DNA from: Prochlorococcus sp. AG-409-J19
Lineage (GTDB): Bacteria > Cyanobacteriota > Cyanobacteriia > PCC-6307 > Cyanobiaceae
DNA length: 64,000 bases
Reading direction: 5' to 3'
Assembly: GCA_003215635.1 (NCBI GenBank)
Contig: QCKC01000003.1
Coordinates: forward strand, 16,001 to 80,000
The translations under genes were made by a program, and so were the position numbers. Positions 38,455-47,955 of this stretch are shown here, in pieces. Positions within the stretch are counted from its first letter, which is position 1. Every line of letters starts with the position of its first letter. The notes beneath the pieces were generated by a model that worked only from the letters and a program-made list of their open reading frames with translations, made no database searches and had not been told where the DNA came from.

Positions 38455-38732
38455 CCAGGATTGCCAAATACTTCTATGAATTTATTCCTGTTATGAGTTT
38501 TGCGTACGGATCACATAGCCAGTCTAAGAACCGATCTCAAGCAGCCTCATCTGATTGCATGTTTAACGACTTTGCCTGATATGGCTTTAAGATTTAATTA
38601 GATGTCTAACTCTTGAGGTGTAAAAGATTATTTATTGAAGGAAGTTGAAATATCTTTTGGAAAATATTTTGTTGTAATTGCTAAAGAATTAAGCTTCTAA
38701 AGTTCCTTTATGATGCTGGAATAGATGGATAT

Positions 38733-38948
38733 TTAAGAATCTTTCTGAGTCTTTAATTGTTTTGTTAGCTTGAAAATGACCTGGTCTATTTTCTTTAATT
38801 CCGAGTTTTGTTTCAGTGACAATTCGACTTGTTTCTTTGGCATTTGGAGTTTTTGCGCAATGCTCTTAACTTCAGAAGCTAGTCGTTCTCTATAGGAAAT
38901 CAGTTCCTGAATGGACTTTTCTAGTTCGTTATTAGTTGGTTTGGGCAT
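38733..38948 (-). CDS. small coiled-coil protein of unknown function
   Basis: A 71-residue reading frame with ATG at 38948 encodes a charged, heptad-rich protein with no Cys or Trp: ELEKSIQELISYRERLASEV followed by KKQVELSLKQNSELKK and a Lys-rich end. It is probably an alpha-helical coiled coil. I do not recognise a family. It sits next to the phycoerythrin cluster, divergent from cpeB with about 350 bp between starts. The coding look (few rare features, clean ATG, isolated in an otherwise empty stretch) supports it, but weakly. Confidence 0.6.
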   Translation of the reverse strand: MPKPTNNELEKSIQELISYRERLASEVKSIAQKLQMPKKQVELSLKQNSELKKIDQVIFKLTKQLKTQKDS

Positions 38949-39846
<898 letters not shown>

Positions 39847-39908
39847 TTTCTCCAATCAAACTCTGATTCACCTAATGTTCTACCCTTTCTTTCAATAAGA
39901 AGTAAACA

Positions 39909-40376
39909 ATGAAATCTGTAGTCACAACAGTAGTGACCTCAGCTGATTTAGCTGGTAGGTTCCCTAGTAATAGTGATTTTGAGGCTGTTAAGGGCTCTTT
40001 TGATAGAGCCTCTGCGAGGTTTCAGGCAGCTGAAAAATTAGCAGCAGGTATAGATAAAGTTACAGAGGATGCTGTGAATGCAATTTACAGCAATGGCTCT
40101 TATGAACCATCATCAAAAGATAAATGTTTTCGAGATATCAATCATTATTTGAGACTAATTAATTATTGCCTAATTACTGGGGGGACCGGTCCTTTAGATG
40201 AGTGGGGTATTGCTGGTATGCGTGAAGTGATTCGTGCTCAAAGACTTCCAACTCTTGCCTATATCGAAGCATTTACTCACATACGTGATCGGGTTTGTGT
40301 GCCACGTGATATGGATGAACAATCTGCTACTGAATTCAAATCTTTATTAGACTATCTGATTAACGCATTGTCTTGA
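39909..40376 (+). CDS. cpeA: phycoerythrin alpha subunit (class III type)
   Basis: The alpha partner of phycoerythrin has 155 residues, about nine fewer than usual for the family (164). The start MKSVVTTVVTSADLAGRFPS and the GGTGPLDEWGIAG motif are conserved. Two bilin cysteines, Cys73 (KCFRDINHYLRL) and Cys130 (RDRVCVPRDMD), match the positions usually called 82 and 139. The missing residues fall just before Cys73, in the loop between helices. An AAGAAG ribosome binding site lies about 8 bases upstream of the ATG. It is followed by cpeZ after 62 bp. Confidence 0.95.
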   Translation: MKSVVTTVVTSADLAGRFPSNSDFEAVKGSFDRASARFQAAEKLAAGIDKVTEDAVNAIYSNGSYEPSSKDKCFRDINHYLRLINYCLITGGTGPLDEWGIAGMREVIRAQRLPTLAYIEAFTHIRDRVCVPRDMDEQSATEFKSLLDYLINALS

Positions 40377-40438
40377 ATATTTTAGGGGAGATTTTTTCTA
40401 AGTTTATTTTACTTTGAACTTATATAGGACGATAATAA

Positions 40439-40990
40439 ATGTTTAAAGAAAAGCCTTGTTTGGAAAGTTTATTTGATGATCTATCACACCCTAATCCATA
40501 TATTAATAATAAGGCTGCTAGTGAAATGGCTAAACATTGGCCAGCTGAGTCTACTGATCAATTAATATCTAATTTAAATCACAAAGATATTAGCCTCAGA
40601 AGGAGTTCTATCAAGGCTTTAGGAGCTATTGGAAGTATCGCATTGCCGCCTCTTTGTCAATTATTTAAGAGCAGCTCTGATCGAACAATTAGAACTAGTG
40701 TTTTCAAAGCTTTCCTTCAAATTGCAATTAACCATGAGGGCGATCTTTTTCCTCCTGAAGCTATGAATATCTTGGAGTTTGCTATTGATGATGACACTCC
40801 TGAGTTGAAGCTTACTTTGGTCTCTTTATGTAAGATACTGGGGGATCAGGGTTTGCCATTGCTAATACGTCTATGCAAAGATGAAAATATTCTGGGAGTA
40901 CAAGCCGCTGTTACTGCGCTAGGTGAGATGGATAGTCCAATTGCTAAAGCATTCTTGAGAGAATTTGCTTATAAGACCACAGTTGATTAA
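40439..40990 (+). CDS. cpeZ: CpeZ-like HEAT-repeat protein, phycoerythrin maturation
   Basis: The 183-residue protein is built of HEAT/PBS-lyase repeats: INNKAASEMAKHW, LRRSSIKALGAIGSIALPPL, LKLTLVSLCKILGDQGLPLL and VQAAVTALGEMDSPIAK. In Fremyella, CpeZ is a chaperone-like partner that stabilises phycoerythrin subunits while the CpeY lyase attaches bilin. It follows cpeB-cpeA in the same direction, the usual position of cpeZ. Assignment to CpeZ rather than another HEAT lyase is by position and size. Confidence 0.82.
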   Translation: MFKEKPCLESLFDDLSHPNPYINNKAASEMAKHWPAESTDQLISNLNHKDISLRRSSIKALGAIGSIALPPLCQLFKSSSDRTIRTSVFKAFLQIAINHEGDLFPPEAMNILEFAIDDDTPELKLTLVSLCKILGDQGLPLLIRLCKDENILGVQAAVTALGEMDSPIAKAFLREFAYKTTVD

Positions 40991-41063
40991 ATTATCTCTT
41001 TTAAGAGTAAAGGATCTATAAATTAAGTTTGGAGTGTTTTATTTTCCTATATTTTTACTGTAG

Positions 41064-41933
41064 CTAATACATCTCAAGTTTTTTTATTGCCAGATTAAAA
41101 ATAGCATAAACAGATTCATCTTTCTCCTTTGACTTGTTCTTTTTGATTTGCTCAATTGCTTCGATTGCCTTTAGCTTCATAAGAGATAGAGCAGAGCTTT
41201 TTCGTACATCTGGATCTTTATCATTGAGTTTTTCAATAAGTAGAGGCATCGCCCATAGCTTCTCATCTAGTTTCCCTAGAAGTGTTGTTGCGGCATAACG
41301 AACATCTTTATATGGATCTTCTAGCCCTTTGACAAGAATCTTTCTTGCCTCTGAATCTTCTAATGCTTGAATTTGATCTCCCAAGGCCGCTATTGCGGCT
41401 GCTCTAACTTTATGGTTATTTGACTTGGTTGCTCGTTTTAATGCCTCAGGTGCTTCTGCGCCGATAAATGAAATCCCCCAGCTAGCAAGTCCGCATTGCA
41501 TCGCAGTACTTTGAGGGTCAATTATTACTTTCACTAATTCATTGACGCCCATTTCCCCAAACATTGCTATTGCACCAACTGAAGAACCTTGGACTACTGG
41601 ATCGTTATCTGATAAAAGTGCGTCTATCAGTTTGGGTAACGAAATTGGATCTTGAATAAGTTTGAGCGTTTTCGCGGCTGCGCGTCTGGCGGTGACGTTA
41701 GGGTGAGATAAAAGAACTTTGCAGAGTAATGGAACAGCTGGCTGACCTATTAATCCTAAACTCTCTGTAAATGTTCGTCTTATGAGGCCTCTTCTGTCTG
41801 CAAGCCCAGCGACTATATCCTGAATTTGCGTATTGCTAAAGACTGGGATCTGCCCAGAGGAAATTTTTACTTTCAGCTCATTAGCAAGCATAGTTGCTTC
41901 TTCTTCGCTGAGCTGTTGAAAAGCATCTTCCAT
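41064..41933 (-). CDS. HEAT-repeat bilin lyase, CpeF/MpeV-like
   Basis: This 289-residue protein consists mainly of HEAT repeats (LADRRGLIRRTFTESLGLIG, TARRAAAKTLKLI, HKVRAAAIAALGD, KDVRYAATTLLGKL, PDVRKSSALSLMKLKA) typical of E/F-type bilin lyases. Its length and N-terminal FQQLSEEEATMLANEL extension resemble CpeF/MpeV, which joins the doubly linked phycoerythrobilin to beta Cys50/Cys61. It is transcribed against its neighbours cpeZ and cpeY, with its own upstream region of about 150 bp. The assignment is by general resemblance; an MpeU-type lyase is the main alternative. Confidence 0.7.
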   Translation of the reverse strand: MEDAFQQLSEEEATMLANELKVKISSGQIPVFSNTQIQDIVAGLADRRGLIRRTFTESLGLIGQPAVPLLCKVLLSHPNVTARRAAAKTLKLIQDPISLPKLIDALLSDNDPVVQGSSVGAIAMFGEMGVNELVKVIIDPQSTAMQCGLASWGISFIGAEAPEALKRATKSNNHKVRAAAIAALGDQIQALEDSEARKILVKGLEDPYKDVRYAATTLLGKLDEKLWAMPLLIEKLNDKDPDVRKSSALSLMKLKAIEAIEQIKKNKSKEKDESVYAIFNLAIKKLEMY

Positions 41934-42089
41934 GAACTAATAATAGCTATATGTTTAAACTTTTTTCAATTTTATATATTTAATAATAGTGAGCGATAAT
42001 TAAATTAAAATAATAAAGTTATATTGTCCCTTATCAGCATCGATTAAAATCGATAAGTTCCTATTATTTTAACCTAGCATTACTGCAAA

Positions 42090-43403
42090 TTGGAAAAAAG
42101 TCCTTTCGATAATTTACCTCAGTTGTCCCAGAAAGAGGCTTTATGCATCCTTTCTAAGCAAATTGATCAGCTTGATTTGTCTAGTGACTATTATAAGGCT
42201 GTTTTTCATTTGGGTAAATATCCTGGGCAAGAGACTGAGGAAGCTTTATTGAAGCTTTTAGAAAGAAGTTCGAAAGAACAATCAGTAGTGATAGCAAAGA
42301 GGAAGGCTGTAGAAGTATTAGGAAATCTTGGCTGCATCCGTGCAATTCCTGCAATTGGGAGATGTCTTTCTAGCAGTGATATTTACTTGATTGAAAATGC
42401 TGCATGGGCCCTTAAAGAGCTCCAATGTAAGGATAAATCATTGCATCAATTGATTATCTTACTTTTAGATGATGTTAATCAGAATAGACGTGTATTAATA
42501 CAATCTTTGGCAGGTATGCAAGTAATAGAATCGCTTCCAAAAATTCGAAATCTCATGAGAGAAGAAAATCTATCTTCAGGAGAATATGGTGCACTCTTGG
42601 CGGCAAATTTTAAACTCTCAGGGCAAAGGCAGAATATCGATCAAATTAAAAAGTTTTTATTTTTACCAAATCAAAATGATAGACAGTGTGCTGTTCAAGA
42701 CGTAATAGATTGTATGGCAATTGATCTGTTGCCATCTGTATTGAAAAGTCCAATAGCTCCTTCATTTAAAATAAGAGCTGTTGAAACAATCTTCTGCGAA
42801 AAGAATAGTAAAAATATGGTGGAAATCCTAAGATTACTAGACTCTATAATTAAGGATGACCATGCTAATCTTGAATTAGTTCATCAGTATGAATCTATAC
42901 AAAAAGTAGATTTCCTCGTAGAAGAGCTATTCTCGACTGATTTCAGTCGCGCCTATTTAGCACTTAAGACATTGATTTGCATGCCTAAAGAATTGATTTG
43001 GCCATGCATAGAATTCAATTTAGGAAAAGCAAAGATTGATTATGGTGCAATATACTTTTTTGTGCTATTATTTTTAAATATTGAAAATTGGAATTCATCT
43101 GAGATTTTAAGCATAAATAATTTTGTCTTATCCACTCTAGATAATAAATGGCCATCTTATATGAAATTTAAACCTCTAGCAATTATTGCACTTATTAGAT
43201 TTAATAGATTGGTGTTTAATTTAAGATTGCCTTCACTTCTTGATTCTAAACAGAATCCGAGTTGGCAATCTAGATATGCAGTCTTATTGGGTTTGGAAAC
43301 TTATAAAGATCCAAAATATAATTCTTGTTATCTTTCGTATATAGAGCAAGCTTCTATTGATTGCCACCGATTTGTTAGATCAAAGTCCAAGAGTTTGCTC
43401 TAG
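42090..43403 (+). CDS. cpeY: CpeY-like bilin lyase subunit
   Basis: CpeY attaches phycoerythrobilin to the alpha subunit (Cys82 in Fremyella) with CpeZ as helper. The 437-residue size agrees with the family. The first half has HEAT repeats: AVEVLGNLGCIRAIPAIGRCLSS, LIENAAWALKELQCKDK and QSLAGMQVIESLPKIRNLM; the second half is more divergent and Asn/Ile-rich. Translation probably starts at a TTG at 42090 (LEKSPFDNLPQL read with Met), since no ATG occurs nearby. It is convergent with cpeT, 45 bp apart. Confidence 0.82.
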   Translation: MEKSPFDNLPQLSQKEALCILSKQIDQLDLSSDYYKAVFHLGKYPGQETEEALLKLLERSSKEQSVVIAKRKAVEVLGNLGCIRAIPAIGRCLSSSDIYLIENAAWALKELQCKDKSLHQLIILLLDDVNQNRRVLIQSLAGMQVIESLPKIRNLMREENLSSGEYGALLAANFKLSGQRQNIDQIKKFLFLPNQNDRQCAVQDVIDCMAIDLLPSVLKSPIAPSFKIRAVETIFCEKNSKNMVEILRLLDSIIKDDHANLELVHQYESIQKVDFLVEELFSTDFSRAYLALKTLICMPKELIWPCIEFNLGKAKIDYGAIYFFVLLFLNIENWNSSEILSINNFVLSTLDNKWPSYMKFKPLAIIALIRFNRLVFNLRLPSLLDSKQNPSWQSRYAVLLGLETYKDPKYNSCYLSYIEQASIDCHRFVRSKSKSLL

Positions 43404-43448
43404 TTTTTACAGATGATAGCTATTTGATTTTTAAAAGACTTCTGGTTT

Positions 43449-44045
43449 CTATTTTATGGAAATTACTTTATTAAAAACTAATGGACCATGCTCTGAACCC
43501 CATATCTGTTTATTTGTTTTTAGATCATAGCCTCTGTCAATGCTGATCCATCTATTTTTGGATAATTTTACTTCGCTCTTTAAAAAAGTATCTAATCCAT
43601 TGCGTTTAATTATGCATGAATTGCCCGGCTCTATTCTTCCCAAGTACTCTTGTTCGCTTAATTCCTTAAAGTGCATAGAACAACCTTTCCTTTGTGTTAG
43701 TTTTTGCTTTCCTATTCCTTCAAGTAATGAGGGATTCTCGCCACCACCAGCAATTCTTTGAGGATCCTCTAGAGAAAAATTTTCAACTATGTATATTCCA
43801 TTGGATTCATATATTTTGTGAATCGCCTGGCGATAAGGTCTCCAGGGATCGTGATTGTAGCTTTGTTCTGAATAGAATATAATTTTGTGTTTGCTTTTGC
43901 TTTTTAAGGGCCTGAAATAGATATTTATGTGAGCAAAATTACTCGGAGATGCCATTGATTGATTTGAATTACTGTAGTGACCCTCAAGAGTTTTTGCAAA
44001 CGTAATTACAGAACTAGTTAAGCTTAGATTCTTACTTTTATTCAT
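43449..44045 (-). CDS. cpeT: CpeT-type phycobiliprotein lyase
   Basis: The 198-residue protein shows the CpcT/CpeT fold signatures: LEGHYSNSNQSM near residue 20, AHINIYFRPL, IIFYSEQSYNHDPWRPYRQ near 55-73, an R-K-G-C-x-M segment, GRIEPGNSCIIKRNG near 138 and RWISIDRGYDLKT with WGSEHGPLVF at the end. T-type lyases attach bilin to the beta Cys153/165-equivalent, here Cys163 of CpeB. It starts 2 bp after the cpeS stop, so the two lyases are made from one message. Confidence 0.92.
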   Translation of the reverse strand: MNKSKNLSLTSSVITFAKTLEGHYSNSNQSMASPSNFAHINIYFRPLKSKSKHKIIFYSEQSYNHDPWRPYRQAIHKIYESNGIYIVENFSLEDPQRIAGGGENPSLLEGIGKQKLTQRKGCSMHFKELSEQEYLGRIEPGNSCIIKRNGLDTFLKSEVKLSKNRWISIDRGYDLKTNKQIWGSEHGPLVFNKVISIK

Positions 44046-44047
44046 CT

Positions 44048-44575
44048 TTAGATTATACGTATTTCTGATGAATAGGAAGTTTGCAAGAGACCTCCACTAG
44101 AAGCTGATTTAATTGAAGAGGCGCGGCATCTCACATTCTCTGATAGGAACCAAATCCTTTCTTCCGCAATTGTATTCTTATAGATAGTAGTTAATAAAAA
44201 TGTATTGTCTGCTAATAACTCATAGTTTGAAAGTGTTTGCTCAGGTTCAGAATATCCCAAACTTCTTATCATCGAGCCTCGATTTATTTGTTTCGGTATT
44301 GGAATTAGGATGCAAGTTCCTGAGTCTCTTTGTGAGTCGCTGTCTTCAGACCAATCAGAGTTGGAATTCCAACTCACTAAAAATGGTGAAATTATTTCGG
44401 ATGTTTTTTTTGAGTAGTTTTGAATCAGATTGGATACTGACTGCTCGTGAACTTCTAATGACTGGATTTTTATATTGCTAACAATTTGTTCGAATTGCTT
44501 AAAGGCTAATGAGTGACTACTCCTCATAGAGGTCCAATCGCCAACACTTTGAGCTACAAATTGCTCAATTCTCAT
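44048..44575 (-). CDS. cpeS: CpeS-type phycobiliprotein lyase
   Basis: This protein of 175 residues matches S-type lyases, calycin-fold enzymes that attach bilin to the Cys82 position. The start MRIEQFVAQSVGDWTSMRSSHSL and the central ESDSG-like stretch (SDSQRDSGTCILIPIP) are characteristic, as are RIWFLSENVRCRASSIK and the C-terminal LQTSYSSEIR. The ATG at 44575 overlaps the end of the small upstream gene by 11 bp; a start 33 bases further up is possible but not family-like. Its partner cpeT follows directly. Confidence 0.9.
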   Translation of the reverse strand: MRIEQFVAQSVGDWTSMRSSHSLAFKQFEQIVSNIKIQSLEVHEQSVSNLIQNYSKKTSEIISPFLVSWNSNSDWSEDSDSQRDSGTCILIPIPKQINRGSMIRSLGYSEPEQTLSNYELLADNTFLLTTIYKNTIAEERIWFLSENVRCRASSIKSASSGGLLQTSYSSEIRII

Positions 44576-44753
44576 TTCCAGTTTCGTTTGACTCCTCTTG
44601 TCCCTCAATAGATTTGCTTCCGTTGGCTTTTTGGATCATTCGAACCATTGAGTCGACCATCATCGACATGGCCATGGGAACTTTCCTCCCTGAGGGTGTC
44701 TGGGATGCCTGATCACCAGGCCTTTCATTAGATGAAGGACGATTCAGAGACAT
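44565..44753 (-). CDS. small Met-rich protein upstream of cpeS, unknown
   Basis: A 62-residue frame begins MSLNRPSSNERPGDQASQ and contains VPMAMSMMVDSMVRMIQKA, an amphipathic or hydrophobic helix with six Met, flanked by hydrophilic ends; the tail is acidic and Asn-rich. It overlaps the cpeS start by 11 bp, which suggests translational coupling within the ppeC-cpeS-cpeT run. An ATG at 44774 would add seven residues. I recognise no family. Its placement amid lyase genes suggests a role in phycoerythrin handling, which is inference. Confidence 0.62.
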   Translation of the reverse strand: MSLNRPSSNERPGDQASQTPSGRKVPMAMSMMVDSMVRMIQKANGSKSIEGQEESNETGNEN

Positions 44754-44910
44754 GAAGAAGAACCCTTTCAACAAGGAGAATTAGATTTTATCAACTAGAT
44801 CGAGCATAGTTTTGGCTGTTCAAATCTAGCCCATATTATTACTAACATTCTCTGCTGCTAAATTAGATTTATAGGATCATGTTCTTAATAAAGTGTCTCG
44901 ATAATTAGTT

Positions 44911-45798
44911 TTAATAATCTCGAAGGTTTATTTCATTGGAAATACCTTTAGCAAGGTTAGTCAGTAAAATGCTTGAACTAGGGCTATTTTCAGAAAAGTT
45001 TTTCCTTTTATTTAGGGAATTATCACTATTAACAAAGCCAACTGTTAAGGCACATGAGTTATTGAAAGTAGAAGTTGGCATTCCACATGGTGATTCCCAG
45101 CAACGCATGTATGGAACAGTATACTCACCAAATATTTCATCATATTCAACAGAGTCTATTAGTGCATCGATATGTGTCTCGAAGCCGAAATTGAATAGTA
45201 TTATTATTTGATCAACGATTTCTGCTTGACTGATAGGTGGACGTCCTAATATATGTTTAAAATTAAGTTCGATACTACGTTGTTGATTGACAGAATTAAA
45301 ATAATGCTCTTTGTAAAAATTTGATTTAGCTATCTCTCTAACAAAATTGCGTATTGAAAGATCCCCATTCCTAAGTCGTCTTTCACTATCTATTATTCTT
45401 TCACTCTCCATGGGGATCATATTGCCACAAATTTGACGATATGCTGATTGAAGGGCAAACTCCAAAGCCTCATCATCATGGGGGCAATATTTTTCAAATG
45501 TGAACTCATGCTTAAATATTTCTAATTGACGAGGGCCAATAGGTGAATGTTCATTGAGAAGATTATTTCTTCGAAAAGCTTTCATTACTGTATTGCTTTC
45601 TAACGGTTCATTCCAGTCTGCTTTTGATAAAGAATTTAATGAGAATATGTCAGGCTGACCTGGCATTGATCCAGATCTTGAATGCATAAAATAGGATAGA
45701 GATTTGCTTCCTGCTACTCTTGATTTCCCATAACTAATAGGTTCTTGTGTTAGGCTTGAAGCCCCAAGTTTGATAGCTTTTGAAGGAATATTGGACAT
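44911..45798 (-). CDS. ppeC: phycoerythrin-associated linker polypeptide
   Basis: The 295-residue protein contains a phycobilisome linker domain (roughly residues 80-225): LEFALQSAYRQICGNMIP, RLRNGDLSIRNFVREIAKSNFYKEHYF, ELNFKHILGRPPISQAEI and ALIDSVEYDEIFGEYTVPYMRCW. It should organise phycoerythrin hexamers. The first 80 or more residues contain no Cys, whereas bilin-carrying gamma linkers such as MpeC have one near residue 49. The start is taken at MSNIPSKAIK; an ATG three codons earlier exists. It heads the minus-strand group ppeC, small ORF, cpeS, cpeT. Confidence 0.87.
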   Translation of the reverse strand: MSNIPSKAIKLGASSLTQEPISYGKSRVAGSKSLSYFMHSRSGSMPGQPDIFSLNSLSKADWNEPLESNTVMKAFRRNNLLNEHSPIGPRQLEIFKHEFTFEKYCPHDDEALEFALQSAYRQICGNMIPMESERIIDSERRLRNGDLSIRNFVREIAKSNFYKEHYFNSVNQQRSIELNFKHILGRPPISQAEIVDQIIILFNFGFETHIDALIDSVEYDEIFGEYTVPYMRCWESPCGMPTSTFNNSCALTVGFVNSDNSLNKRKNFSENSPSSSILLTNLAKGISNEINLRDY

Positions 45799-45975
45799 GG
45801 TTTTCAAATGTGTTTGAGGGTTAATGGATTGAAGAGGGAATTATGCTTATTTAAGCTTATTATATTGATAGAAGATTTCTGGGAAAATAAAAAATTAATT
45901 ATAAATTCTTAAAATGTGGCATATTAAGACCTGAATATATTAGATTAATATTGAGAAGCTAAGAGATTCAATTGA

Positions 45976-47367
45976 TTATTCTAGTTCGTTTAGTAGCATG
46001 TTTTGTAGCTTGGTATTAGTTTCATCTTTGAATTGATTCACATTGACTTTTTGTAGTACAAAGATAGCCATTAACATCACTAATATCTCAAGAAGAAATA
46101 CAAATGAGAAAGCTGTTAGAGGATTGTTCGATCCACTTATAAACCTCCCAATGTCAAGTAACCCGCCTCCTAATAATTTACCTAATGCTCTTGATAAAGC
46201 TTGAGCTAACCCCCAAATACCAACAAACGTTCCCGCTACTTGTGGCAGGGTTAGATCAAGCATTAATGAAAGTGCACTATTGGTAGCTATTCCTGCTGCA
46301 AATCCGAAAAGCAACATCACTAAATATAGGCCTTTAGAACTCCCGCTTATTCCAGTGAGAATAAGGAGAGATAGAGAACCGATTATCATCCAGCATCCAA
46401 TCCGAGCAGTAGCAATTTTCCCAAATCGTGAAGTTACCCATAGGCCTCCTATTAGTAGCCCTACCAATGTTCCTATGCCCCAATAAGCATTAAGTAATGT
46501 AGTTTTAGAAATTGGCAGAGAGAACACTTCTGCTCCATAACTTTCCAAAATAGGGTCTTGAAGGAAAAGTCCAAGGGTATATAAAATTAAAAAACAGAAA
46601 AAGATGATGATTTGAGGGCTAGAAGTAACTATTCCCCAAGCTTTTTTGAGACCTACTTGGTCATTATTTGCAAACGATTTATCTATTTGAGTGAGGTTCT
46701 TAGGTTCAATTCCCCAAACAGCAATAATGGCAATTATGAAAACAATTGCTGCAACCCAAGTCATAAAATTTTGCAATGCAGGTTTTAATAACAAAGGGTC
46801 AGAAACGCCATCCAAGCCCCTGGTAGTAGAGGAAATTGCAATTGCTCCAATGACAATCCCAACGGTAAGCATGCACCAAATAACACCAACAGCTTTGGGC
46901 CGCTCTTCTTCATCTGTTAGATCAATAACTAATGCTAGATATGGTGTTGTTGCCATTGATATGAACAAACCGTAAAGAGCGAATAAGCTGCAAAGAGCTA
47001 TCGAGCTATAGGAGATTGAGAGCCAATTTCCTTGCTTTAAGGCTGTTTCAGTAAAGAAAATCAGTGGTATAGACAATACTGCCATGAAACAAAAACCTGC
47101 TGAGCCTAACCATATGTATGGGGTCCGCCGTTTTCCTTTAATAGGCCAGCTATCTGAAATATTCCCAAAAAGCACTCTAGAAGGTGCCATTAATTGTTCG
47201 AAGGCGAGTCCTCCCCCAACAAGCAAGGCAGGGAATGCCAACTCTGAAATCATTACTCGATTGAGCATGCCCGCAAAGATGACTGCTAAGCAACCCAAGC
47301 ACCCTTGAAATAGGCTTAATCTGGCCAGTTGCATTGTGCTTAGTCCAGGTTTGTTTTTTGACTTCAT
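45976..47367 (-). CDS. PucC/BCH2-family major facilitator membrane protein
   Basis: The 463-residue protein has about twelve membrane helices and the PucC features: LFQGCLGCLAVIFAGMLNRVMI at the start, QLMAPSRVLFGNISDSWPIKGKRRTPYIW near residue 60-88 (quoted in part), LVIDLTDEEERPKAVGVIWCMLTVG near 150 and SLMLDLTLPQVAGTFVGIWGLAQ near 370. Members help assemble light-harvesting complexes or move (bacterio)chlorophyll in phototrophs; the annotation 'bacteriochlorophyll synthase' is a historical misnomer. It sits at the end of the phycoerythrin cluster, 178 bp upstream of ppeC, with which it is co-oriented. Confidence 0.85.
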   Translation of the reverse strand: MKSKNKPGLSTMQLARLSLFQGCLGCLAVIFAGMLNRVMISELAFPALLVGGGLAFEQLMAPSRVLFGNISDSWPIKGKRRTPYIWLGSAGFCFMAVLSIPLIFFTETALKQGNWLSISYSSIALCSLFALYGLFISMATTPYLALVIDLTDEEERPKAVGVIWCMLTVGIVIGAIAISSTTRGLDGVSDPLLLKPALQNFMTWVAAIVFIIAIIAVWGIEPKNLTQIDKSFANNDQVGLKKAWGIVTSSPQIIIFFCFLILYTLGLFLQDPILESYGAEVFSLPISKTTLLNAYWGIGTLVGLLIGGLWVTSRFGKIATARIGCWMIIGSLSLLILTGISGSSKGLYLVMLLFGFAAGIATNSALSLMLDLTLPQVAGTFVGIWGLAQALSRALGKLLGGGLLDIGRFISGSNNPLTAFSFVFLLEILVMLMAIFVLQKVNVNQFKDETNTKLQNMLLNELE

Positions 47368-47497
47368 TGTTGGTTGTTGATTTGGATTAATTGGTCAAGA
47401 TGTAAATCGCAAAACTTTTTGGTTGGAATCTTTCTCATGGACAGTTTGCCAAGTACCGATACCATCAACAACATAAGCGTTTACAGGTCATCTTTCT

Positions 47498-47947
47498 ATG
47501 ACATTGATTGAGCCCACAGTATCTTTTCAGGAGCGTATTGGTAAGCAATTTGAGATTGTCAGTCGTTTGAGTGAAACACTGGCTTTGAGAGTGATAGAAC
47601 TTGAGGAAAGAATTAATGAACTTGAACGTAACCGAAGTACTTACTTAGCTAACGATCAAAAAACTAAGGAAATGTTATTGAAGAGCGAGGAGCAACTGCA
47701 AAATTTATATGAGGCACTTGAAATTGATAACAAAAAGGATAAGTGTTTGCTAGATTCAAATAAAGTTTCTAGTGTTAATGGACTAGAAGATCAAGTTGAT
47801 ATTAATCCAGGCTCTGTAACGAATATCTCTATTGTTGATGAGAGTGAAGAAGATATTAATGATCAAAGGAAAGATACTTTAAATTCACTAGACGTATTGG
47901 AAACAGAATATATTGATTATCCTCCTGATTCCATGATGACTGCATAG
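47498..47947 (+). CDS. coiled-coil hypothetical protein with acidic tail
   Basis: A 149-residue frame with ATG at 47498 gives a coiled coil (QFEIVSRLSETLALRVIELE, ERINELERNRSTYL, KEMLLKSEEQLQNLYEALE, residues about 12-80) followed by an acidic, probably disordered half rich in Asp, Asn, Ser and Val, ending DYPPDSMMTA. There is no signal peptide or membrane helix. It is divergent from the PucC-type gene by 130 bp and convergent with the next small gene by 8 bp. I do not recognise a family; a cytoplasmic structural or scaffold role is only a guess. Confidence 0.75.
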   Translation: MTLIEPTVSFQERIGKQFEIVSRLSETLALRVIELEERINELERNRSTYLANDQKTKEMLLKSEEQLQNLYEALEIDNKKDKCLLDSNKVSSVNGLEDQVDINPGSVTNISIVDESEEDINDQRKDTLNSLDVLETEYIDYPPDSMMTA

Positions 47948-47955
47948 TGATTTTT

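Noticed and set aside
40439..43403. Repetitive HEAT coding as a DNA repeat array or CRISPR
   Set aside because: The repeats are at protein level only; the DNA has no regularly spaced identical units.
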